From Eucommia ulmoides (taxonomy: Eukaryota > Streptophyta > Magnoliopsida > Garryales > Eucommiaceae), in assembly GCA_016647705.1 (NCBI GenBank), contig CM028338.1:14158240-14222239 (forward strand): DNA of 64,000 bases, in the 5' to 3' direction. The first letter of the stretch is position 1. Every line of letters begins with the position of its first letter. A program made the position numbers and the translations under genes. The notes under the pieces are model-generated. The model ran no database searches. It saw nothing but the letters and a program-made list of their open reading frames with translations, and was not told the DNA's origin. Below are positions 1-11,697 of this stretch, piece after piece.

Positions 1-307
1 AACTCTAAGTAGGAGGTTGACTTGTCGTTATGGGATTTTAATACCCAACTCACGTTTTTTCACATTATTTGGATTTCAAAACCCTTTCTCTCCAAAACCC
101 TTCCTCTCCCAAGTTCGTTCACTCCTAAACCTTACAAAATCAGTCCGATTTGGCTTGAATTTGAAGATATTTGGCTTCTATTTGAAGGTTTAGGGCTTGG
201 ATCTAAGAGTTAGAGACCCTTTGCTTCAAGAAAAGGTTGGTATTCACTTTATCTTCTAGGGTTTCGGTTCCTTCTTTGTCTAGGGTAAATCTTTTGGGTT
301 ATCTTGG
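1..307 (+). promoter_or_regulatory. Possible internal leader/promoter region of the copia 3'-ORF
   Basis: The sequence starts with a GGTTGACT motif (15-22), then a TTTTAATACCC TATA-like site (about 38-48), then a C/T- and A-rich leader (about 75-140, with repeats of CAAAACCC and CTCTCC) before the Met-Pro-Lys start at 334. GGTTGACC-type motifs are the hallmark array of this family's LTR. Candidate splice acceptors (TTTGTCTAG near 282, TTTGCTTAG near 320) lie before the start. Order and spacing resemble the regions ahead of the 3'-ORFs in elements H and N. Inference only. Confidence 0.3.
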
Positions 308-1142
308 TTGATTTGCTTAGAATTTGTAAGAAAAATGCCTAAAATCAAGAAGTGTGCTCAAAGATCTAAATATGATAATGCCTATTTTCAAAAAGAGGAG
401 CAAGAAATTAGATACTATGATGAGTTTGTTAATCGAAAGGTTATAGGTTGCAAACCCATAGATTTTGTTGGTTTAAAAGAGAAAAATATTGATATTGAAG
501 AGTATTTTATAGATTTGGTATTAATCGATTTTGTCACCCAAAGAAATGAATGGATGCCGGTATGGGTAAGAATGTTTTTTAGTAATATCACATAAAATGA
601 TGTCTATATGACATCTTTTGTTAAAGGGAAAGAAATTCGGTTCAATAGGGGATTACTGTATGATATTTTGGAAATACCAAGAGGAAATATATTTCCTTTC
701 AATACTCCACACTGGCTTTCAACAAATTTTAGTAGAAGATAACTTTTTGAAAATTTTGATTTGGAATATGACAAAGCAGGATCATTAACCCTTGAGCATC
801 AATTCATTCATTTGGTGCTAACCTATACAATTATGCCTAGAGGGGGAAGTCATGTAAATGTGAATGACTTTGATCTTTACTTGATTTGTTGAAGGAAAAA
901 AGTTAGATTTGGCACATATCATGATGGATCACATGAAATATCACCTTCCGAAACCCTCTGAAATGTTTTCCTATGCTGATGCACTCCAAAGGGTGTTTGA
1001 CCATTTTGGAGTGGAAATTGATCCTGTTGAAGAAAAATTCATGACAATGACATCTAGGTGGATTAATGTGGGTAACGTTGTGCTAATGGGATATGAGTAT
1101 AGAGGAAATATATGGGTGAAGAAGAGAAATGAGATAACATAG
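308..1142 (+). pseudogene. 3'-ORF (env-position, 'putative plant transposon protein'-like) of the copia element
   Basis: This is the broken ORF between pol and the 3' LTR. A Met-Pro-Lys start at 334 begins a basic N-terminus. Later parts contain a phrase of the type 'tyTIMPRGGSHVNVND' and, near 909-1060, a segment reading LAHIMMDHM followed by an LxRVFDHFGVEI-like stretch. As I recall the family, this layout (invasion-free, globular, ending in a 'hFGVd' motif) fits the plant retrotransposon-associated domain often labelled 'putative plant transposon protein', found after integrase in Sireviruses and Athila/Tat elements. The same type of ORF, also starting Met-Pro-Lys, occurs in elements N and H. 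Its role is unknown; an envelope role has been proposed for ORFs at this position but nothing here shows a signal peptide or fusion segment. A few breaks are present. Confidence 0.5.
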
Positions 1143-2273
1143 AGAGTGCAAGTTGAGGAAGTAGAAGATGATGAGAATAAAATGAGCTCAGATCATAAGA
1201 TCAATTTACTTCATAAAAAGGTTGATGATCTTTGAGTACATGCAGATATGAAGGATCATAGGATGGCTGGGCTATAAAATAGTATGGCTCAAATGAATAC
1301 GCATATGGAATGTGGATTTGGGAAAATCACGAGAAATCTGAAACAAATGTTTTAGTTTATGCAGTCATCACAGTATGCATACCAGCAGTAGCATAGTGCT
1401 CAACAATATTTCATAGGATAGACCATGTTTAGAGCTCATCAGTCCTTCAGATGAACATCTGTTGCAGGGCCATCTGGAGTGGGACCTTCGGGAGTAGGAC
1501 CATTAATGCCATTTCATCAATAAACACCTTCAAGCTCAAATGTTCAGCCGATGGTTCAATATCTTCAACAACCAGCTACCAGTCCTATGGGACTATACTA
1601 TCAATTTACCTGACAAGGTCTTCATTAGACTTTATTTTATTCTCTTATTATGGAAGTGTTAACTGAACAAGTCCCACATTAGCATTTTTGGCCTGTAATA
1701 CCTAATCTAGGTTTTTGGTAAATCTTAACTTTTAGTGTATGGATTTTGATGGAATTTCTAGACTTGATCTACTAAGTTAAATTATTATCTCTAATGATGA
1801 TCCACATGGTGTTTGTTGAAAATGGTTTTTGTGCTTAAAAGTGGATTTGTTAAAATGGATTTTGATTCTTAAAATTGATTTTATTGAGTTTTATAAGTTG
1901 GTTTATTATTTTGAAATAATGTGCTTTGATTACTTTAGGTTTACGCTTTCAAGTATATTACATTATTTGCCTAGAGAAGTGGTTATTTGTGCTTCTCCTT
2001 CCCCACTTTTTGAGATAACAAAGGGGGAGAATTTATTGATGTTTTGTTAAATATCTTAAGAGGGAGACCATAGTTGAGCTATAAATGAGTATGCACTAAT
2101 GAATGGGGAGTTTATGAATTATTTATTAATGAGATGATTTTGTGCTTCATTAAATATTTTATGATTGTCTTCATGATTTCCTGTTATTGAGTTGAAAAAA
2201 ACTAGTCCTCGGATTTAGGGGGAGTGTGGTTACATATTATTTTGACAAAAATATCAAAGTTAATTGTCATCAT

Positions 2274-2288
2274 AAAAAAGAGGGATAT
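2274..2288 (+). other. Polypurine tract of the copia element
   Basis: The run AAAAAAGAGGGATA lies directly before the LTR start TGTTG. The preceding bases (ATATCAAAGTTAATTGTCAT) match, on the opposite strand, the region just inside the 3' LTR of copia element C (about 46223-46250). This tract primes plus-strand DNA synthesis in the family. Confidence 0.7.
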
Positions 2289-4577
2289 TGTTGCTCTTGA
2301 GATTTTGATGGATAATTAAATGTTGAAGTTTTTAGTGGAACTAACGGATTTATTGAGTGTTTCAATTTATACGTTCCATTGAAGATATTATCATGAAAAA
2401 GTTGATATGAATGCTAAATGGATGCTAAAGATATAGACAAAGATGATGGACAATTAAGAGACCGAAGACTTTGAAGAACCTAGGGAAAAACAACTCAGAT
2501 TAAATTTTTACTCTTAATGTATCCCGATTTCGATCACACACAACACAAAGTGTTTTTACAATTATGTATGTTTTTAATAGGATCCTAATTAGTGAACATA
2601 TTTGCTCCTATGTGATATTGAAAAAGAAATATTGATTTAAGAAAGATTATATTAAAATTGAATTTAAGTGTTAGTGGAGTTAACCGAGAAAAGAAATCGG
2701 TTAAAGAAGCAAAAACGTCGAAGAAATTGAATTAAAAAATAAATTAAGAAAGCAGTACAGTAGGATTGGTTGACCTGCCCAAAGGGATCGGTCAACCGAT
2801 GAGACGGTGATGGAATTATCTAAACTCTTTGAATCATTCGGTTGACAGCTAGGTTGACCTACGGCCGAAAGAGGAACTCTCTGAATCGTTAGGTTGACAA
2901 ACAAATGGGAGAAGTCGACCTGTAAAACTCATTGAATCGTTTGGTCGACAGACGAATAAGAAGAGGTCGACCTATGGGCGAAGAGTTTTTTACTTGGGCT
3001 ACATCCTAAATCGGGTGGTCGACTTACGCCTTCTGGTCGGTCAACCGATGGACAGTTTCAAGATTTAAGAATTTCAAGATTTTGATCCAAAAAGTAGCCA
3101 TTACTAGCCGTTTTATGGTTAGAATATGAGAGATATCTTAGGGATCTTATGGAATTTAAGATATATGGTTGATATTTTGTTATCCCTATAGATATGGTTC
3201 ATGTAATTTGATTATTTCTTAATTTAGTTCATGAAATTCTTTGTATCCTATCTAATTGAGTTTGAGAAAATGTTTGAGGGATTTAATTAAACATTTTAAA
3301 AGTTATAATTGAGTAAATTATACTAAGATTAAGTCATAATGATATAAGGGGTCTATTAGTGCAATTAAATGTCATGATATATGGGAACAAGCCATTGGAG
3401 GTCTTGTTCTAATTCCATATAAATAGACCTGCGTTTTTTAAGTTTAAAAAATCCCAATTATTCATATCTTAAGAGCTATTCAGTTCTACTGCTTTCTAAA
3501 AGTGATCATTCTAAAATCATACTGAGTATCTTGTGAGAATCATTCTTGAGAATATCTGGTATGGATTATTGCTATTGTCGACTTGAAGTTTCATTTCTAA
3601 TCATTCTTTATTCGTTGGATTCCTGGTGAGATCGTTCCAAATTTTTGCTATTAACTATTGTGTGATATTATTGTTTAATACTTGGAATTTTGATCTTTGA
3701 AATCGTTTTTCTTGATTTTTAAATTGAAAATTATTTTGAAACGATTTCTTGTGAAAATCTGATTACATGCTAAATTGCTTGCTACTCATGTTTTTGTTAA
3801 AATTAGATTTTGAAATTCTTACTGTATTTCTATTACTATTATCGGGACATTAATTAAGTTCAAATTTATCTAGGGTGGTAGAAGCTCTGAGTGGGAAAAA
3901 GAATTATCAATTTTGTAATTGGTGAGTTGTGTGCCGGATTAGATACTATTGAGAATGTCTAATTAGGGGTAGCTGGTTTTAATCTCTTACGGTAAAGAGA
4001 TTGAGGTTTTGATCATTGCTTAGTGTATAAAAAGATTAGGTGTTAATTCTTCCTAAATAGAATTAATTTTAACTAAATTTGTAACGATTCAATCCTTACC
4101 GGGTAAAATGATACTTAGAGTGTTTTTTGTGTGAGGTTTGATTCTTAGCCTAAATATAAAAGAATTAGGTTAATTTTTAACCTGGGAAAAAAATAGGGTA
4201 ATTCCTTAGCATGTGAAAAGGAATTATAAATGTTTATTCTGAGCCTGCGTAAATAATCATTTTGTAAATGTTTGGTTACTACCTGGTTAAAGGGATCAGA
4301 GTGATTAGTGGGTGTGAATCTCCATAGAGCTCGGGGGACTGGATTATCCAAGAATAACTTGGTGAATCATTATAAATTTCTGGTGTGCTGTTCTTTTTAC
4401 TTTATTTATATTTTTGTTGTTTGGTGTGCACCTAGTTGATAATATATTTCCGCTGCTATAATCATAATAATTAATTTAGGATAAAATTAATTATTTAATT
4501 TTTTGAAGTATTATTATTTGATAATTTTTATTACTACCCAATTCATCCCCCCTCTTGGGTAGCTCACAAGGCCATAA
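2289..4577 (+). repeat. Copia LTR (3' LTR of left-edge element)
   Basis: It begins TGTTGCTCTTGAGATTTTGATGG and ends near GGCCATAA, matching along its length the solo LTR at 53838-56019 and, in reverse, both LTRs of element C. Between about 2768 and 3055 it carries repeated TCGGTCAACCGA / GGTTGACC motifs, and a TATA box (TATAAATA) follows at 3418-3425. Length about 2.3 kb, in line with its relatives (about 2.2 kb). Confidence 0.8.
3418..3425 (+). promoter_or_regulatory. TATA box of copia LTR
   Basis: TATAAATA sits about 360 bp downstream of the last GGTCAACCGA motif of the array, in the expected U3 position of the LTR. No start-site data exist here. Confidence 0.5.
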
Positions 4578-4960
4578 ATTCCAACTCCTATAGTCAAAGT
4601 CGGCCATGTCTTCCAACAACAAATAGACTTCGTCCGCGGTTATTTCGTAAAAATAGGTGGTATCACTTCTTCCATCCGCCCAAGTTCTTGTTGCGGCTTG
4701 TAACCCGTCAAGAAAGTGTAGTAGTTGACACTCCTTCAGGAAACCATGATTGGGGAACATAAATAGCAACCCCTTGTATCTTTCCCATGCACAATAGAAT
4801 GGTTCAAAATCTCGTTGAAAAAATAGCAAGAGGACTTGTTGATCAAACGTCTTCAAGTACCTCACAAAACAAACAAGACTCAAAAACAAAAATTAGAAAT
4901 GAAAATAAATTTCTAAATTAAAATCAAGTCACTTACTCACAGTATTAACAACAAAATCTA
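4578..4960 (-). pseudogene. Athila-like gag fragment
   Basis: Reading on the minus strand, a segment with RDFEPFYCAWERYKGLL and later LLEDMADFDY corresponds to the Gag core of element N (RDFEPLFEAWERFKNLLR..., LLEEMATNNY). Gag forms the particle that packages element RNA. The piece lies just downstream (on the minus strand) of a primer-binding site and LTR, as expected for the 5' end of a minus-strand Athila-like element. It is cut off at the left by the copia LTR end at 4577, which suggests the copia element inserted into it. Broken fossil. Confidence 0.65.
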
Positions 4961-4969
4961 AAACATCAA

Positions 4970-4987
4970 TCCCCGGCAACAACTCCA
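4970..4987 (-). other. Primer-binding site, tRNA-Asp type
   Basis: On the minus strand TGGAGTTGTTGCCGGGGA lies six bases after the LTR end. It matches the Athila primer site complementary to tRNA-Asp (TGGCGCCGTTGCCGGGGA) at 15 of 18 positions, and matches the same site in element N. Confidence 0.75.
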
Positions 4988-4993
4988 AAAACT

Positions 4994-6356
4994 TGTTGCA
5001 ATATTTTATGCGCTATGTGTACTTGCAAATGAACGAGGTCACACAACTAATAAAGTGATCCGAAGATCGAGTATTGTCCTCTAGGATTGTAGTTATAAAA
5101 AAACTAAGTTCTACTATTAGAACAACTCAATTTTATCTAGACTATCGAAGATTTTAAATGGTATCCAAGATAATGAGACAATTCGAATTAAAAGAATTGA
5201 AAATATCTTTGTATAAATAAGCTGTCTATGGATTTATTTCATTCACTCGTACACTTGCTTGATTAATCCTAGTTTATGTTAATAGTTATAAATCATTTCA
5301 ATAATCAAGGTCACTCATGCTCTCTTACTACCTTTCCCGAGTGTCAAGTGAGAAAATATGTAAACACTTTAAAACTGATATCCCTATCTAGAATTTAGGT
5401 GAGAACATTTGTTATGCCCCGACCTGATAGATCACCCAAGCTTTAATAATTTCTTGATCTATTAAAACTTCCGCTATGTTTAACCAAAGTCTGAACGAAT
5501 TGAATAGAAATTATAACAATTAACAAAACATCAAATTAATCAAATAGTGTACGAGTGAACTACATTAATCCCTAGACAAAAGAGATTTAGCTACGCATGG
5601 TCATTGTTAGATCCACCATAACACATGAGGATTGCATGTTCAATATTCAAAACCAACAGAAAACAATATAAGATCTAAAATGATAAATAGATGGAGGAGA
5701 AGAAAATTCCAAATCTAGTTCGCAGGGTAGATCCGCTCTTCAGAAGTCCTCCAATTTCTTCCAACTAGTCTCCAAATCTGCGATTTCTTTTTGGTTTCTC
5801 TCCAAATTGGCTCTCCCTAAAGAGTCCTCTTTAATCTTAGCTCGCCTTTCTTTATATATTTCCCAAAAAATGTTACATTTCAGGTTAAAATGCTCTTCTT
5901 GCATCAGAAATGGCACTGGAGCAGGCTTCTCGAGCGCTCCAGTGCTGCTACAACATCTTGGGTTACAAGGGAGGCACGCTGGAGCGGGGTAAAGGCACGC
6001 TAGAGAGGGATTTGTGCAGTGTTCTGGTTTGGGAAGCCAGCTGTAGCTGGTAATAGTGCGCTGGAGCGGGGACTGAGTAGTCTCTAGCTTGAGAGTGCAT
6101 TGGAGAAAATTACAAGAGCGCTAGAGCGCACTTCAACCGAAGGTTTGGTCTAGTTTTGCCGGAGCAGATGTAAACCTCGCTGGAGTTAGAATAGGACAGT
6201 GTTCTAATTCCTTACAAAAGCATTGATTTTTGACCAATTACTCTAATTCACCTCACCTACATAAATAAGCTTAAAAGACCTTAAAAACACAGATGAAATG
6301 CTAAAAAAAAATCATAAAATTCACTAGGAGATAAATTGATAAAAATCAATCTATCA
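4994..6356 (-). repeat. Athila-like LTR, family H, reverse orientation
   Basis: Read on the minus strand it starts TGATAGATTGATTTTTATC (at 6356) and ends with ATTGCAACA (at 4994). It is the reverse complement of the LTR at 28400-29910; in a 93-base stretch at the 3' ends I count about six differences. It holds an array of CTGGAGCG/CGCTAGAGCG-type motifs (about 5890-6180) and a TATATAAA box at 5851-5858. A primer site follows it, so it acts as the 5' LTR of a minus-strand copy. It faces opposite to the pol that begins to its right. Confidence 0.8.
5851..5858 (-). promoter_or_regulatory. TATA box of family-H LTR (left copy)
   Basis: TATATAAA on the minus strand lies directly downstream of the CTCCAGCG-like array, as in the right copy (28957-28964). 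Confidence 0.45.
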
Positions 6357-6490
6357 GAAACCAGTTTGGTTAGTTTTGAACTATGTCTTTAGTCACTAGT
6401 AACTATAGGTAACTAAGTTTTACAGTGAAATCTTGGCTAATCAAGCTTTTGGTTTGATTTTTCGATATTAGTCGTTTAAACAAGAAAATT
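6357..6490. other. Unassigned junction segment
   Basis: This AT-rich piece between the reversed LTR and recognizable pol does not read as gag or protease in any frame I tried. It could be flanking DNA caught in an inversion, or decayed element sequence. Confidence 0.3.
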
Positions 6491-8304
6491 AAAGAAATAT
6501 TTTTGGTGGAATTTGGTAAGGAGGGATATACCAAGGAAAAAAGTGTTGTGGATTGTGTTCCAACTCTCGAAGTTTTACCTATTGAAATGGCCAATATAGC
6601 TCAAGTGGATACTCTTGAGGGGCAAGAGAGTTCATCAAATTCTTTAAATTCATCTCAAGGCGGGTTATTGTTAAAGCAATTACCCGAGAACCTTCGGTAT
6701 GCCTTTTTGGGTGAGAACTCTACCAACCCAGTGATCATTTCGTTATCATTGAGTCAGGAAGAAGAAGAAAAACTACTATTTATCTTGAAGAAGCACAAGT
6801 CTGCATTTGCTTGGTCCATCTGACATCAAGGGGATAAACCCAACCATTTGTATGCACAAGATTCTTATGGAGGACTCTAATAAGCCCTCAATTGAACATC
6901 AACGAAAATTTAACCCAGAAATGAAGGAAGTTGTTTGAGCTGAAGTTTGCAAACTGCTTAATGCAAAGATCATTTATGCAATATCAGATAGTACGTGGGT
7001 GAGTCCCGTGCAAGTGGTACCGAAGAAACGAGGGATGATGGTGATTAAGAATGAAAATAATGAGCTAATCCCCTCTTAAACTGTCACAGGATGGCAAGTA
7101 TGCAATGATTATCGGAAGTTGAATAAGGCCACAAGGAAGGATTATTTTCCCCTTCCGTTCATTAACCAAATGTTAAACCGGATAGCTAGTTATGACTAGA
7201 ATTATTTCCTAGATGGGTATTCCGACTATAATCAAATAGCATTGCACTGGAGGATTAAAAAAAGACTACATTCACATGCCCATATGGTACGTTTGCCTTT
7301 CAAATAATACCTTTTGGTCTTTTTAATGCTCCCGCAACATTTCAAAGGTTCATGATAGCCATATTCCCTGATATGGTCGAGAATATAATGGAAGTTTTCA
7401 TGTATGACTTCTTGATATTTGGCTCTTATTTTTATCACTGCCTCCATAACTTCTCACTTGTGTTGGAGAGGTATAAAGGAAAGAATTTGTTGTTAAACTG
7501 GGAGAAATTTTATTTCATGCTACAAGAAAGAATTTTTTAGGCCATTGGGTGTCGTCTGAAGGAATAGAAGTAGATCAAGCAAAGATAGCCACAACCGAGA
7601 AGCTTCCTCTATGGGCAAATGTCAAAGGGGTTCAGAGTTTTCTAGGCCACGCTAGCTTCTACCAGAGATTTATCAAGTATTTTTCAAAGATTGTGAAACC
7701 TTTGTGAAATTTACTTGAGAAAAATGTTCCATTCAACTTTGACGATTCTTGTTTGAAGGCCTTTAATACGATGACGAAAAAATTAATCTCGACTCCAGTT
7801 ATAGTTGTACCTGATTAGAATGAACCATTTGAACTTATGTGTGATGCTAGTGACCATACGGATGGAAAAGTTCTAGGCCAACGAAAAGAGAAGATATTCC
7901 AATCTATCTACTATGCAAGCAAAACCTTTAATGATACACAAGATAATTACACCACTACGAAAAAGGAGATGTCGGCGGTGGTCTATACCTGTGACAAGTT
8001 TTGGGCGTATATTATTGGGTCCAAGGTGATTATCTATATGGACCATACAGATATCTGTTACTTGTTTTCCAAGAAGGAAGGAAAGCCTTGCTTAATTCAT
8101 TAGATTCCCTTACTTAAAGAGTTTGATGTAGAGATTCGTGATAAGAAGGGCAGTGAGAACATTGCTGCAGATCATCTCTCAAGACTCGAGTTAGAAGATA
8201 TTAGTGATGATTCATGCATTATGAAAGCTTTCTCGGATGAGCAACTCTTCAATATTGAGGTAAAACTTCCTTGATTCACGGATATTGTCAATTATCTTGC
8301 TTAC
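6491..8304 (+). pseudogene. H pol: linker, reverse transcriptase, RNase H
   Basis: The first part (6503-6823) encodes a GLLLKQLPENLRYAFLGENS phrase and a KHKSAFAWSI motif, the usual lead-in to Athila/Tat reverse transcriptase. RT motifs follow: YRKLNKATRKDYF near 7110, a YSDYNQIA-like block near 7215 and PFGLFNAPATFQRF near 7310. RNase H begins near 7830 (CDASDHTDG) with [11 protein letters not shown] and [12 protein letters not shown]. The equivalent proteins copy element RNA into DNA and remove the RNA strand. The order matches element N on the other strand. It is a decayed fossil with several breaks; element N begins right after the RNase H tail. Confidence 0.75.
8300..8304. repeat. Target-site duplication of element N (left; partner 20803-20807)
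   Basis: CTTAC here and CTTGC at 20803-20807 flank element N; one of five bases differs. Setting the element aside, the flanks belong side by side in the pol region of H. Confidence 0.75.
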
Positions 8305-9756
8305 TGTACGCGCGAGGATTCTTCATGAAGTCCTTGCGGTATTAACTACTTCGTAAGTATACGAGGTCTAGTTTTAATATAATGGATCTTGTAAGATCGG
8401 ATATCGTTCCACTGGGAACACGTGTAATTTGGTTGAATATTGTAATTGATATAGTCTCATATTATCTCGACTAATCAAAAATTGTTTATATTCTATTTAA
8501 TCTACTAAGATAAATGACAACTATTAGGTCAGTTCTAATTACACTAATTACTTAAGTATTGATTTCCTTCACATAAAGCATATTTGATTTCATTTAATTA
8601 GATGTAACGGTGTTTATCTATTCTGACAATCTCTGTATCTACAACTCCTCCGCTACCTCTCTCGAGTATGAGACGGGGGATTACACGACTTCGTGTCAAT
8701 GAAGAAGTCCCCTTCAACGCCTTAATGACCCTCGGTCGCATGAGTCTTAAGCCAACGTCATGGATTGCATACGTTCTAACGCCCTCCTGGGTCGTTAGAA
8801 CGTCACGTTGCATTTTTCCTAGTCCGAATCCGGGGTTACCTCTCCCGAGTGTTAAACCCCGTATTCTCGGTTTATCAATACATGTGTAATATCAACAATA
8901 ATGGTAAATACAATTAGATTTAGACAAACAACATGTGTAAAGTAACATTAATTCATTTAAACTAACATTTACTTGATTTCAACAATACCTAAGTAACATT
9001 TAATTAATACTACAAGATCTTAGCCATATACCATACAAAACAAGAGTGATTCAACATCATTAGATATGGAAAAGTAATTACAAAGATAAAACCAAGAGAA
9101 GAACGATCAAATCTGAAAGTAAAATGATCCACTGTCGCTAATGATCAATCCGCAAATGATTCCTCTTTGCCCGAATGATGAACTTCATCCTTGATCTCTC
9201 AAATATAGATTAAGAACTCTATACTAGGGTTAGGGATGATCAATAACCCTTTTCAAATGTGTGGGAGTGGTATTTATAGGCCTAAGGTTTCAAAAATATC
9301 TAAACAGATATTTTCCTCTGTGCAGAGCTATTCGCCGCGGCGGTTGCGATCACCGTTGCAGCAATGGGTTGAGTCAGTTAGTACAGCGCTGTGGCAGTGG
9401 GATTCCTGCTGCGGCGGTGAAGCTTTTGACTATTTCTCTGTTGTTTAACCGCCGTGGCGGTACAGCCTTTGAGTAGAAATCACAACACCTCTGCACCTTC
9501 ACCACCGCGGCAGTGAGGCTTCAGAAGGAAAACACATCATCTCTGCATCTTCACCGCCGCGGCGGTGACTGCTATATGACCTTATCTTTTTCCTTCGTTT
9601 TTTCGCCGTTCTCCTACTGTTTTGCTTGTTTATAGTTCGTTTACATCCTTTCACCTGAATAACATAAATACTAACAAAAACACAATAAAAGATTAATAAA
9701 ACAATCGAAAACTGGCAAATTCGGTTTAGAAATAGATACGTATTTTACACCTATCA
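8305..9756 (-). repeat. 3' LTR of element N
   Basis: On the minus strand it runs from TGATAGGTGTAAAATACG (at 9756) to CCTCGCGCGTACA (at 8305), 1452 bp, and matches 19331-20802. Six imperfect ACCGCCGCGGCGGTGA-like motifs lie at about 9330-9570, immediately upstream (minus strand) of a TATAAATA box at 9271-9278. TG...CA termini are intact. Confidence 0.9.
9271..9278 (-). promoter_or_regulatory. TATA box of element N 3' LTR
   Basis: TATAAATA followed by CC on the minus strand, just downstream of the CCGCCGCGGCGG array; the same box is at 20296-20303 in the 5' LTR. Confidence 0.55.
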
Positions 9757-11697
9757 AATACCCCCAAACTTGGAATTTTTCTAGTCCTCGAGCAAAACAT
9801 CCTAACTTTAAATTAAACTAACTACTCTAATTAGCTAATTTCTTAACTAAAAATAACTAAACATTAACAAATTGGAAATAAACACATGTGAGATTCAAAT
9901 TCAATCGAAGAAACCATGTGGTCTTTCCTCAATAGCCCGTAATCAGATCAAGTTAAGGAATAACACACATCATGTGGTGTTCTAGAATTTCAACACTCGA
10001 TATCAGTTAAAACCATTCTAGATCCATTTGAAATGTGTGTGTGTGTCAAACACCGGATTAGATTATTCAGTAAATAAGTTCATGATTTAAACTTTTAAAA
10101 GATTCAGGAAAACCATAAGCTTGACTGGGCTCAACTATCCACTAATATAGGTTCGGATATTCACAAAGATCAATAGGGCTTGGCTTGGCTTTGAAGATTG
10201 ACCAAGGGTATCGTGGCATAGAAAATAGAAAATCTATATAATCTAACGATACCCGAGGCACAAACACTTGTCGCTAAATCTATCTCGTAACCCCATACGT
10301 TGAAAATACAACCCAGAACAAGATTTAATAAACTTGTGTTCACTTGTCACTACAACTGAAATTAAAAACTATATTCACATAGTTTATTGTTTTTTTTTTG
10401 TTTTTTTTCCTTTTTTTTTTTTTTTCTTTTTTTTGAAACCCCCAAATTTATTCAAATTTGTACATTTCAGGGGCGTACAAAATAGACTAAAAAGACTGAC
10501 AAGTGAATACGCTAATATTGAACCAATAACATTTTCTCCGAAACCCCAATCGCTTACTTCAGGTAGCATAATTAATGCTACCTAATTCTACTCACTTTTG
10601 ACTTTTATCCTTAGCGACAATGGTTTAGAAAGATTTAATTGGTATATGTATAGAAACGAGTTCAGAATCGAAAAATTTATGGGCTTCGACAACGAAACAA
10701 GGGAATAATTTTTCAGGTTAGATTCAAAAAGGTTCAAGCGATAAAAATGAAGGCCTATATCATGCCTCCGGAATTACTTCACCTATAATTTTGCCTCAAG
10801 CCTCCCCCAATCAAGTTCTAGATTTTTTATTTCTGTCATGAACTTATTACTAAATAATCGTCATCAAATCGCTCAACTAATTATATAATGAGTCCATGCG
10901 ATTGTGCGATTTAGGATCAAAATAACTTTCACCTAATCGACATGCTAAGCACACAAAACACACATGAATGGTATCACCCCCGACTTCAATATACAATTAG
11001 GGGATAATTTTTTTCATCATTGGGACATAGCTCAGACGAACCCAAAAATTCAACATGCACTTATAACTTCATTCATTAACATCACTATTCTAAATCTAAA
11101 ACTATCTTGCATACACTAACTAAACATTATACATACATACAGGAAAATTAAAATGTACTTTAACTTAACTAGACATTAACATCAATATTTATAAATTAGA
11201 ACGTCTACAAAGTGTAATTACGTATATATAAACATCCATATCATATACATCAAAAACATTTGGTCACATTTTTGTTCATCCTTTTCTACAAAAATAAAAA
11301 TAAAAATGGATGAACACTATCCATTAACATCATAGCATAAACATCATCACACTCTCCCAAACTTAAACAAGAAAGTATCCCTACTATCTGAGCGGCGAAT
11401 CCAATTTCAACATATAGCATGTAGCAAAAAATATCGGGTCAGAACACATACCTAGGAGATGAGATGTAGAAGTCTCACCTCCTACTGTTCGGCTAGAGAA
11501 ATGTCATCGCCTTTACTGCCGAGTGTGAAAGGAAATTGTGGTGGCTGAAAAAGGTCAGGCGACATCTGTGGCATCTACAAAAATGAACTCATGTCATAGC
11601 CAGACCGTTCGCACATAAACCGGTGCACATAGTGATTATACTGCATACATTGCTCTATGTAAGCCCCAAGAGCTGTAATCCGGAGATCAATATTGTA
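9757..11697 (-). other. Polypurine tract and 3' noncoding region of element N
   Basis: ATTCCAAGTTTGGGGGTATT on the minus strand (9757-9776) directly precedes the 3' LTR and is the polypurine tract. The remaining ~1.9 kb has no ORF I can support. It contains a phrase around 10725-10800 (AAGGTTCAAGCGATAAAAAT on the plus strand) shared with N2 at about 23770-23830, and related to the 3' region of H. A T-rich tract lies at about 10388-10434. Confidence 0.65.

Larger units (their letters stand above)
1..4577 (+). mobile_element. Sirevirus-like Ty1/copia element, 3' half with 3' LTR
   Basis: The stretch holds the 3' internal region (1-2288) and 3' LTR (2289-4577) of a copia element whose 5' part lies left of the window. 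The last internal bases, including the polypurine tract, match the same region of copia element C (43995-52310) and the LTR matches the solo LTR at 53838-56019, so all three are one family. Several GGGGGAG-type purine tracts (about 2021-2030, 2060-2068, 2214-2225, 2274-2287) precede the LTR. Multiplied polypurine tracts and an extra ORF between pol and LTR are known Sirevirus traits. The LTR ends (GGCC-ATAA against GGCCAACA in the solo copy) exactly where Athila-like gag begins, so this element appears to have inserted into that gag. It is a broken fossil with several breaks in its ORF. Confidence 0.75.

Noticed and set aside
9330-9570. GC-rich palindromes in Athila LTRs as a CRISPR array or gene CpG island
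   Set aside because: Units are degenerate, unevenly spaced, without unique spacers, inside LTRs of a plant genome.
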